Shown here in pieces: positions 51,398-57,870 of a DNA stretch of 64,000 nt. The stretch is from the NCBI RefSeq assembly GCF_000719955.1, contig NZ_JOII01000006.1, positions 386,002 to 450,001 of the forward strand, given 5' to 3'. Both the position numbers and the translations under genes were made by a program. The stretch comes from Streptomyces albidoflavus (GTDB lineage Bacteria > Actinomycetota > Actinomycetes > Streptomycetales > Streptomycetaceae). The stretch's first letter is position 1; each line of letters opens with the position of its first letter. The notes below the pieces were generated by a model. The model saw only the letters and a program-made list of their open reading frames with translations. It was not told the DNA's origin and did not search any database.

Positions 51398-53329
51398 TCA
51401 GCCCGCCTGGACCGGCACCCCCGCCAGCAGCTCGGCCACCAGCGCCGGGCCGCGCAGCGACAGCACCGACTCCGGGTGGAACTGCACCGAGGCGAACCCC
51501 GGCCCGCGCAGCGCGTGCACCTCCCCGGCCGCGTCCCGGCTCACCTCGACCCCGTGCGCCGCCAGCTCCGTGGCCGCCTCGTCGTCGCAGGAGGCCACGT
51601 AACTGTTGTAGAAGCCGACCGTCTCCCACCGCCCGAACAGATCGATCGCCACCTGCGCCCCCTGGTACGGCACCCGCTTGCGGACCAGCGGCAGCCCCAG
51701 TTCGGCGGCGATCAGCTCATGGCCCAGGCAGACCCCGAGCACCCCGCGTCCGCCGTGCCGCGCGTCCAGCACGTCCGCCGTCACCTCGCGCAGCAGCCGC
51801 ATCCGGGGATCGGCCGGGTCCGAGGGGTCGCCGGGACCGGGGCCGAGCACCACCGTCCCCCGGTGCGCCGCCACCGCCTCGCGCAGCCCCGGCTCGTCGA
51901 ACCGGCGCACCGTCGTCCGGTGCCCCGCCGCCCGCAGCACATGGGCCAGCATCGAGGTGAAGGTGTCCTCGGCGTCCACCACCAGCGCCTCCCCGGCCAC
52001 CGGCGCCACGGGCTCGCGCATCCGCAGCCAGAACGGGGAGAGCCGCTCGCGGCGGGCGTCCAGCGCCGCCCGCACCCGGATGTCGTCGGCGAACCGCACC
52101 GGCGCCGGACCCGCCTTCGGCCTGGCCGGCCGCACCCCGAGCGCCGCCAGCACCCCCGCCGCCTTGGCGTGCGTCTCGGCGACCTCGCCCGCCGGGTCCG
52201 AGCCCCGGACCAGGGTGGCGCCGACCCGGACCTTGACCAGCCCGGCGGCGTCGACGTCGGCGGTGCGGATGAGGATCGGCGAGTCCAGGCTCTGGGCGCC
52301 CGAGGCGTCGGCGGAGAGCAGGGCGAGGGCGCCCGCGTAGTAGCCGCGCCCGCCCGGCTCGTACCGTTCGATGACCCGGCAGGCGTTCTGCACCGGCGAG
52401 CCGGTCACCGTCGCCGCGAACATGGTCTGCCGCAGCACCTCGCGCACGTCCAGGGTGGAGCGGCCGCGCAGTTCGTACTCGGTGTGCGCCAGGTGTGCCA
52501 TCTCCTTCAGCCGGGGGCCGACCACCACCCCGCCGAGGTCGCCGACGGCGCACATCATCTTCAGTTCCTCGTCGACCACCATCGACAGCTCGTCGCGCTC
52601 CTTGGCGTCGTCGAGGAAGTCCAGCAGCCCCTGTGCCGTCGGGCCCTCGGCCGGGTAGCGGTAGGTCCCGCTGATCGGGTTCATCACCACCGTGCCGCCC
52701 GCCTCGTCCCGGCCGCCGCCCGACATCCGCACGTGCACCTCCGGGCTGGCCCCGACCAGGGTCCGCTCGCCGGTGTGCACGACGTACGTCCAGTAGGCGC
52801 CCCGCTCCTGGTCCAGCAGGCGGCGGAAGAGGGCCAGCGCGTCGGCGGGCGCGTACCCCTCGATCCTCCCCTCCCAGGTGCGGCTGATCACGAAGTTGGC
52901 GCCCTCACCGCCGCCGATCTCGTCCGCGACGACCCGGCGGACCACCTCCTCGTACGCCCCGTCGCCCAGGTCGAAGCCGCCGTCCGCCACCTCCACCGGG
53001 TGAGCGGGAAGGGCGGCCAGCGCCTCCTCCACCGGCATCCGGTGCACCGCGTCGGCGTGCAGCACCACCAGCCCGGTCGCGTCGTCCCGCACGTCGAAGC
53101 CGCGTTCGCGGATCTGCCGGAAGGGCACCAGGGCGAGGGCGGGGCGTTCGTCCACGGGCAGGTCCGCGAGGTGGTCCACCTCACGCACCGGTCCGGTCAG
53201 CACCTCCACGGTCCGCCCGTCGAGGCCGGGGGCGGAGCGCCGCAGCAGGGCGAAGGGCGGGGCGCCCGGCGCGGTCAGCCGGGACAGGTCGAAGGGGGCC
53301 TCGGGCGGGGTGGGCGATGTCGGGGACAA
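51398..53329 (-). CDS. trpEG: Fused anthranilate synthase TrpE-TrpG
   Basis: Residues ~1-430 are a chorismate-binding TrpE-like domain (GASPEVHVRMSGG, MNPISGTYRYPAEGP, ATVTGSPVQNACRVIERYEP). Residues ~440-643 are a class I glutamine amidotransferase with Cys in GVCLGHELIAAELGLP and His in FHPESVLSL. The fusion makes anthranilate from chorismate and glutamine. The TTG start at 53329 has AGGAA six bases upstream. A leader peptide with three Trp codons and an attenuator precede it, which ties it to tryptophan. The TrpE half looks nearer to PhzE-type enzymes (MVVDEELKMM), so an ADIC synthase was considered but the leader argues against it. Confidence 0.9.
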   Translation of the reverse strand: MSPTSPTPPEAPFDLSRLTAPGAPPFALLRRSAPGLDGRTVEVLTGPVREVDHLADLPVDERPALALVPFRQIRERGFDVRDDATGLVVLHADAVHRMPVEEALAALPAHPVEVADGGFDLGDGAYEEVVRRVVADEIGGGEGANFVISRTWEGRIEGYAPADALALFRRLLDQERGAYWTYVVHTGERTLVGASPEVHVRMSGGGRDEAGGTVVMNPISGTYRYPAEGPTAQGLLDFLDDAKERDELSMVVDEELKMMCAVGDLGGVVVGPRLKEMAHLAHTEYELRGRSTLDVREVLRQTMFAATVTGSPVQNACRVIERYEPGGRGYYAGALALLSADASGAQSLDSPILIRTADVDAAGLVKVRVGATLVRGSDPAGEVAETHAKAAGVLAALGVRPARPKAGPAPVRFADDIRVRAALDARRERLSPFWLRMREPVAPVAGEALVVDAEDTFTSMLAHVLRAAGHRTTVRRFDEPGLREAVAAHRGTVVLGPGPGDPSDPADPRMRLLREVTADVLDARHGGRGVLGVCLGHELIAAELGLPLVRKRVPYQGAQVAIDLFGRWETVGFYNSYVASCDDEAATELAAHGVEVSRDAAGEVHALRGPGFASVQFHPESVLSLRGPALVAELLAGVPVQAG

Positions 53330-53380
53330 GGGGGTTCCTTTCCTCGGATGAGGTGGGAGGAACGGCCCCGGACATGCGGA

Positions 53381-53402
53381 AGGCCGCCCCTCGGGGCGGC
53401 CT
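53381..53402 (-). promoter_or_regulatory. Attenuator hairpin in the trpEG leader
   Basis: A perfect 10-bp stem (AGGCCGCCCC with GGGGCGGCCT) with a two-base loop lies between the leader peptide and trpEG. Stalling at the Trp codons should prevent it forming. A real U-tract is missing (CTTCC follows on the minus strand). Confidence 0.75.
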
Positions 53403-53424
53403 GGGTGAAGTCTGAGCGCGTCAG

Positions 53425-53481
53425 TCAGCGGGCCGCCGGATGAGCGGTCCACCACCAGTTCTGGGTCTGCTGCGCAGTCAT
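53425..53481 (-). CDS. trpL: trp leader peptide (three Trp codons)
   Basis: An 18-codon reading frame, MTAQQTQNWWWTAHPAAR, lies between the promoter and the attenuator. Three successive Trp codons act as the sensor: when charged tRNA-Trp is scarce the ribosome stalls and trpEG is read. It is too short for usual gene finders. The TACGAT box seven bases before the ATG means translation from a leaderless mRNA. A trp attenuator of this kind is known from S. venezuelae (recalled). Confidence 0.92.
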   Translation of the reverse strand: MTAQQTQNWWWTAHPAAR

Positions 53482-53488
53482 GGGGCGG

Positions 53489-53494
53489 ATCGTA
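53489..53494 (-). promoter_or_regulatory. -10 box (TACGAT) of trpL-trpEG, leaderless
   Basis: TACGAT on the minus strand ends seven bases before the trpL ATG at 53481. No -35 match was found. Confidence 0.6.
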
Positions 53495-53588
53495 GCGCAC
53501 CCGCCACCGCCACGGGGTGCACTTGCGTGGCAGTGTGTCGCTCGTCCCACACTGTGGGCAGGGCGCCGGACGCCCCGGGCCGAGGCCG

Positions 53589-53594
53589 TACCCT
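53589..53594 (+). promoter_or_regulatory. -10 box (TACCCT) of the DAHP synthase gene, leaderless
   Basis: TACCCT ends seven bases before GTG 53602, and no ribosome-binding site is present. It is divergent from the trpL promoter about 100 bp away. Confidence 0.55.
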
Positions 53595-53601
53595 GACTCT
53601 C

Positions 53602-54954
53602 GTGACATCGACTGTTGAGAACTCAGCTGCCCGTGTGCCGTCCTGGCGAACCCTGCCTGCCGCGCAGCAGCCCGAGTATCCCGACCAGGAAGCCCTGGCG
53701 CGGGTGGTCACGGAGCTGGAGTCCTTCCCGCCGCTCGTCTTCGCGGGCGAGTGCGACCAGCTGCGGGCCCGTCTCGGTGCCGTCGCCCGGGGCGAGGCGT
53801 TCCTCCTCCAGGGCGGCGACTGCGCGGAGTCCTTCGACGGCGTGGGCGCGGACGACATCCGCGCCAAGGTCAAGACGCTCCTCCAGATGGGCGCCGTCCT
53901 TACCTATGCCGCCTCCGTACCGGTGGTGAAGGTCGGCCGCATCGCCGGCCAGTACTCCAAGCCGCGCTCCAAGCCCACCGAGACCCGCGACGGCGTGACG
54001 CTGCCCACCTACCGGGGCGACTCCGTCAACGGCTTCGACTTCACCGAGGCGGCCCGGGTCCCCGACCCCGAGCGCCTCAAGCGGATGTACCACGCCTCCG
54101 CCTCCACGCTGAACCTCGTGCGCGCCTTCACCACCGGCGGCTACGCCGACCTGCGCCAGGTGCACGCCTGGAACCAGGACTTCGTGAAGTCCTCCCCGTC
54201 CGGCCAGCGGTACGAGAAGCTCGCCCGCGAGATCGACAACGCGATGAGCTTCATGCGGGCCTGCGGCGCCGAGCCGGAGGAGTTCCGCACCGTCGAGTTC
54301 TACGCCTCCCACGAGGCGCTGCTCCTCGACTACGAGACGGCGCTGACCCGCACCGACTCGCGCACCGGCCACCTGTACGACGTCTCCGGCCACATGGTGT
54401 GGATCGGTGAGCGCACCCGGCAGATGGACGGCGCCCACATCGAGTTCGCCTCCAAGGTGCGCAACCCGATCGGCATCAAGCTCGGCCCCACCACCACCCC
54501 GGAGGAGGCGCTGGAGTACATCGAGCGTCTCGACCCGGAGCGGGAGCCCGGACGGCTCACCTTCATCGTGCGGATGGGCGCGGACAAGATCCGCGACCGG
54601 CTGCCCACCCTGGTGGAGAAGGTCACCGCCTCCGGCGCCCAGCCGGTCTGGGTCACCGACCCGATGCACGGGAACACCTTCGAGGCCGCCTCCGGCCACA
54701 AGACCCGGCGCTTCGACGACGTGCTCGACGAGGTCAAGGGGTTCTTCGAGGTCCACAAGGAGCTGGGGACGCACCCCGGTGGGATTCACGTCGAGCTGAC
54801 CGGTGACGACGTGACCGAGTGCGTCGGGGGCGGGGACGAGATCTTCGTCGACGACCTTCACCAGCGGTACGAGACGGCCTGCGACCCCCGGCTCAACCGG
54901 AGTCAGTCGCTGGACCTCGCCTTCCTGGTGGCGGAGATGTACCGGGGGCAGTGA
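53602..54954 (+). CDS. aroH: Class II 3-deoxy-7-phosphoheptulonate synthase
   Basis: This 450-residue enzyme (the usual class II length) catalyses the first step of the shikimate pathway, joining PEP and erythrose-4-phosphate. Diagnostic stretches are LLQGGDCAESF with the metal-binding Cys, IAGQYSKPRSKPTE, KLGPTTTPEEALEY, TDPMHGNTFE and GGIHVELTGDDVTECVGGG. Start GTG 53602 is set by the -10 box. It is divergent from trpEG, so the entry to the aromatic pathway and the tryptophan branch share one intergenic region. The M. tuberculosis counterpart is aroG (Rv2178c). Confidence 0.96.
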   Translation: MTSTVENSAARVPSWRTLPAAQQPEYPDQEALARVVTELESFPPLVFAGECDQLRARLGAVARGEAFLLQGGDCAESFDGVGADDIRAKVKTLLQMGAVLTYAASVPVVKVGRIAGQYSKPRSKPTETRDGVTLPTYRGDSVNGFDFTEAARVPDPERLKRMYHASASTLNLVRAFTTGGYADLRQVHAWNQDFVKSSPSGQRYEKLAREIDNAMSFMRACGAEPEEFRTVEFYASHEALLLDYETALTRTDSRTGHLYDVSGHMVWIGERTRQMDGAHIEFASKVRNPIGIKLGPTTTPEEALEYIERLDPEREPGRLTFIVRMGADKIRDRLPTLVEKVTASGAQPVWVTDPMHGNTFEAASGHKTRRFDDVLDEVKGFFEVHKELGTHPGGIHVELTGDDVTECVGGGDEIFVDDLHQRYETACDPRLNRSQSLDLAFLVAEMYRGQ

Positions 54955-54970
54955 CCTCCGGTCCGGTTTC

Positions 54971-55002
54971 GCGTGGGGCTCGGCTTCGGCTGGGCCCCAC
55001 GC
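54971..55002 (+). terminator. Terminator of the DAHP synthase gene
   Basis: A 14-bp stem with two G-U pairs (54971-54984 with 54989-55002) is closed by a TTCG loop. Confidence 0.75.
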
Positions 55003-55015
55003 CCGTCTGTGGGGT

Positions 55016-55186
55016 GGCCTCAAGCGCCGGCCGGGCTTGGTTGGCCTCAAGTGCCGGCCGGGCTGAGGTGGGTCTGCTTCGTCCGGACCGTGCCGGTCAA
55101 AGATGGCCTCAAACGCCGGCCGGGCTTGAACTGCGGCCTCAGACGCCGGCCGGGCTTGAAGTGTGGCCTCAGACGCCGGCCGGGCT
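55016..55186 (+). repeat. Intergenic GC-rich repeat patch D (5 copies)
   Basis: Copies start at 55016, 55043, 55105, 55135 and 55165. The first pair is 27 bp apart; the last three have an exact 30-bp pitch, with eight-base linkers TGAACTGC and TGAAGTGT. The copy at 55105 follows TGCCGGTCAAAGAT. No gene is supported between 55003 and 55318. Confidence 0.87.
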
Positions 55187-55318
55187 GGGTGTGGCGGCCG
55201 GGCTGGAACTGTGTCGGCCGCGGGGAAGTGGTTGTGGGGGAGTGGGGCGCGGGTCGGGCTGTGATCCGCGCCCCACCGGTGTACCCGGGGTGTCCCGTGT
55301 ATCGCGTGGTGGGTAAGG

Positions 55319-55337
55319 TTAGGTTAGCCTCACCGAA
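55319..55337. promoter_or_regulatory. Iron box (DmdR1/DtxR-type operator) upstream of bfd
   Basis: TTAGGTTAGCCTCACCGAA agrees at 17 of 19 positions with the operator TTAGGTTAGGCTCACCTAA known for DmdR1/IdeR. It lies about 65 bp before bfd. Iron-loaded repressor should shut off bfd when iron is plentiful. Confidence 0.8.
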
Positions 55338-55400
55338 GGGTCGGTTCGATCGGTCGGTTCAGGGCCGTCCGACCGCCGTATCTCCGGGGAGGTGAACCGC

Positions 55401-55631
55401 GTGTACGTCTGCTCCTGCTTCGGCATCACCGAGGAAGAAGTCAGGGCGCGTGCGGCCGCGGGCGCCGGGACGCCGCGCAGTATCGCCTCCGCCTGCAAGG
55501 CCGGGACCGACTGCGGCTCCTGCGTCCGCCGCATCCAGGCCCTGCTGGGCCGGGGCGCCGCCCCCCGCCGCCATGCCGCGGGGTGCCGGGCCGTCGCCGG
55601 GAGCGCCGCGCCGCTGGACGAGGCGGCCTGA
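55401..55631 (+). CDS. bfd: Bacterioferritin-associated ferredoxin
   Basis: This 76-residue protein has a BFD-type [2Fe-2S] fold: MYVCSCFGITEEEVRARAAAG near the start (C-x-C) and CGSC about 32 residues later. In other bacteria Bfd gives electrons to bacterioferritin to release stored iron; the bfr gene follows in the opposite direction 20 bp away. The GTG at 55401 is preferred (GGAGG eight bases upstream) over GTG 55392. The last ~25 residues form an Ala/Arg-rich extension that standard Bfd proteins lack. Confidence 0.9.
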   Translation: MYVCSCFGITEEEVRARAAAGAGTPRSIASACKAGTDCGSCVRRIQALLGRGAAPRRHAAGCRAVAGSAAPLDEAA

Positions 55632-55650
55632 GCCAGGCGGTCCGTACCGC

Positions 55651-56130
55651 TCAGCTGTCGGGCTGCTCGATCTGCTGGGCGATGTACAGCGCCTCACCCA
55701 TCTTCTCGATGATCGCCAACTGCGCTTCGAGATAGTCGATGTGGTGCTCCTCGTCCTCCAGGATCTCCTCGAAGAGCCGCCGCGAGGTGTGGTCGCCCTT
55801 GGACCGCATCACCTCGATGCCCCGCTTGAGCCGGTCCACCGCCTCCAGCTCGATCTGCATGTCCGCCTCGAACATCTCCGTGACCGTCTGGCCCACCCGG
55901 ACGTGGAAGAGCCGCTGGTAGTTGGGGAGGGCGTCCAGGAAGAGGATGCGCTCGGTGAGCTTGTCCGCGTGCTTCATCTCGTCCATGGACTCGGCACGCG
56001 TGTACTTGGCCAGCTTGTACCAGCCGTTGTTGTCCTGGATCCGGTAGTGCAGCCAGTACTGGTTGATCGCCGTCAGCTCGGCGGTCAGCTGCTCGTTGAG
56101 AAACTCGATGACCTCGGGATCGCCCTGCAT
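55651..56130 (-). CDS. bfr: Bacterioferritin
   Basis: This 159-residue subunit of the 24-mer iron store has ferroxidase residues in NEQLTAELTAINQY (Glu18) and ESMDEMKHADKL (Glu51 and His54), plus heme-ligand Met52 in the same stretch and EDEEHHIDYLE in helix 4. ATG 56130 follows AAGGAG. About 75 bp upstream is an imperfect inverted repeat, AGTAAGTGCAGGCTTAGT (56203-56220), that could be a weak iron-box-like site; not proven. It converges with bfd, encoding its partner. Confidence 0.96.
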   Translation of the reverse strand: MQGDPEVIEFLNEQLTAELTAINQYWLHYRIQDNNGWYKLAKYTRAESMDEMKHADKLTERILFLDALPNYQRLFHVRVGQTVTEMFEADMQIELEAVDRLKRGIEVMRSKGDHTSRRLFEEILEDEEHHIDYLEAQLAIIEKMGEALYIAQQIEQPDS

Positions 56131-56273
56131 GGCAAGGGCTCCTTCCAGGGTGCGGACGGGGCAGGAATGCGCGCATCCTCGCAAAGCCGTGACCCCTGGT
56201 CCAGTAAGTGCAGGCTTAGTGGCAGATGCCCGAATCGGGACCGCCCTGGTCATTTCCGGCTGCCCGGGTCTGT

Positions 56274-56279
56274 CAGGAT
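56274..56279 (+). promoter_or_regulatory. -10 box (CAGGAT) of the oxidoreductase gene, leaderless
   Basis: CAGGAT ends seven bases before ATG 56287. The other in-frame ATG at 56278 overlaps the box and is unlikely. Confidence 0.5.
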
Positions 56280-56286
56280 GGAAGGC

Positions 56287-56910
56287 ATGGGACAGCCGGA
56301 AAGCCGCGAGGCGCAGCAGCCACAGCTCCCTCCCGGACAGCGGCTCCAGCGCGGGTGGCCGGTCACCCATTACGGGCCCGTGCCGCGCTTCCGCCCCGAC
56401 CGCTGGGAGTTCCGGGTCTTCGGTGCCACCGCCGAGCAGGGCAAGCACACCTGGACGCACGACGAGTTCACCGCCCTGCCGTACACCACCGTCGTCGCCG
56501 ACCTGCACTGCGTGACCAAGTTCAGCATGCTCGACGCCGAGTGGGGCGGGGTGCTGGCCCGCACCGTCGCCGAGGCCGCGCCCCCGGCCGGCCACGTCAC
56601 CCACGTCATGGTCTGGGCCGAGTACGGCTTCAGCTCCAACCTGAGGCTCAGCGACTTTCTCGACGAGCGCACCGTCTTCGCCACCCACAAGGACGGCGAA
56701 CTCCTCACCGCCGAACACGGCTTCCCGCTCCGCCTGATCGTCCCCCACCTGTACGCCTGGAAGGGCCCCAAGTGGGTGCGCGGCATCGAGTACATGACCG
56801 CCGACCGGCGCGGTTTCTGGGAGGAGCGCGGCTACCACAACACCGGCGACCCCTGGCGGGAGCAGCGCTACTCCTACCAGGAGGAACCGGGGGACGGCCC
56901 CGGGCTGTAG
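56287..56910 (+). CDS. Sulfite oxidase-like molybdopterin-dependent oxidoreductase
   Basis: This 207-residue protein of the SUOX/YedY fold has LPYTTVVADLHCVTKFSML with the molybdenum-binding cysteine, RLIVPHLYAWKGPKWVRGIEY and FWEERGYHNTGDPW at the end, all family marks. There is no Tat signal peptide, so it is cytosolic, and it lacks the dimerisation domain of true sulfite oxidases. The substrate is unknown. The start follows from the -10 box. Confidence 0.9.
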   Translation: MGQPESREAQQPQLPPGQRLQRGWPVTHYGPVPRFRPDRWEFRVFGATAEQGKHTWTHDEFTALPYTTVVADLHCVTKFSMLDAEWGGVLARTVAEAAPPAGHVTHVMVWAEYGFSSNLRLSDFLDERTVFATHKDGELLTAEHGFPLRLIVPHLYAWKGPKWVRGIEYMTADRRGFWEERGYHNTGDPWREQRYSYQEEPGDGPGL

Positions 56911-56936
56911 GGGCTCGTCCGGGGGGTGCCCCGCCC

Positions 56937-57803
56937 TCAGCCGCCCTGCGCCGCGTCCCGCAGCTCCTTGAGCCGGGCCACGTCCGCGGTGTGGCCCTCC
57001 TTGCCGCCCGGCGTCTCGATGACCAGCGGCACCCCGGCCACCGCCGGATGGCCCAGCAGCTCGCCGAACGGGTCCGCGCCGATCGAGCCCGAGCCGATCG
57101 ACTCGTGCCGGTCCTTGTGGGCGCCCGCGACGTCCTTGGAGTCGTTGGCGTGGATCAGCCGCAGCCGGCCCTCGCCGACCGTGGCCACCAGCGCGTCCAG
57201 CGTCTCCTTCACCCCGCCCGGCGCCGCCAGGTCGTGGCCGGCGGCGTGGATGTGGCAGGTGTCCAGGCAGACGCCGAGCTTCGGATGCCGCTCCAGCACG
57301 TCGAAGTACGGGCCGAAGTCGGCGACCTCGGCGCAGAGCGAGGCGCCCTGCCCGGCCGTCGACTCCAGCAGCAGGTACGGGTCCTCGTCGCCCAGCTCGT
57401 CCAGGAGCGGCAGCATCAGCTCACGCGCCTGGGCCAGCGCCGTCTCGCGGGAGCGCCCGCCGGTCGCCGAACCGGTGTGCACGACGACGCCGAGGGCGCC
57501 GATCTCCCGCCCCCGGCGCAGCGAGTGCCGCAGCGAGTCCACCGACTTCGCGGCGGTCGCCTCGGTGTGCGAGCCGAAGTTGATCAGGTACGGCGCGTGC
57601 ACGTACGCCGGTATCTCCCGCTCGGCGCAGAGCCGGCGGAACTCCTCGTCCTGCTTCGGGTCGCCGGCGGGGGTCGCCCAGCCGCGCGGGTTGGCGACGA
57701 AGACCTGCACCGCCTCGGCGGCGAGGTCCTGGGCGTAGGCGAGGCCGGTCTTCGCGAGGCCGCCCGCGACGGGGATGTGGGCACCGATGCTGCTCTTGTT
57801 CAC
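56937..57803 (-). CDS. nfo: Endonuclease IV (deoxyribonuclease IV)
   Basis: This 288-residue AP endonuclease repairs abasic sites. The TIM-barrel zinc ligands occur in SIGAHIPVAGGL, VVHTGSATGG, LLLESTAGQGA, GVCLDTCHIHAAGHDL, HANDSKDVAGAHKDRHESIG and LVIETPGGKEG. The GTG start at 57803 is seven bases after GACCCT, a poor -10, so leaderless expression is only possible. It follows pknL on the same strand with a 67-bp gap. Confidence 0.92.
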   Translation of the reverse strand: MNKSSIGAHIPVAGGLAKTGLAYAQDLAAEAVQVFVANPRGWATPAGDPKQDEEFRRLCAEREIPAYVHAPYLINFGSHTEATAAKSVDSLRHSLRRGREIGALGVVVHTGSATGGRSRETALAQARELMLPLLDELGDEDPYLLLESTAGQGASLCAEVADFGPYFDVLERHPKLGVCLDTCHIHAAGHDLAAPGGVKETLDALVATVGEGRLRLIHANDSKDVAGAHKDRHESIGSGSIGADPFGELLGHPAVAGVPLVIETPGGKEGHTADVARLKELRDAAQGG

Positions 57804-57810
57804 GAGGTCA

Positions 57811-57816
57811 AGGGTC
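57811..57816 (-). promoter_or_regulatory. nfo: Possible -10 box (GACCCT) of nfo
   Basis: GACCCT on the minus strand ends seven bases before GTG 57803. The first base deviates from TANNNT, so support is weak. Confidence 0.3.
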
Positions 57817-57870
57817 GCACGGCGGGGAGCGTTGCCCGCCGAACGGCCCTGAGGCCCCGGAACCCTGAGG

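Noticed and set aside
53440..53601. Upstream extension of the DAHP synthase frame
   Set aside because: It would run through the divergent trpL promoter; a -10 box seven bases before GTG 53602 and the usual 450-residue length fix the start.
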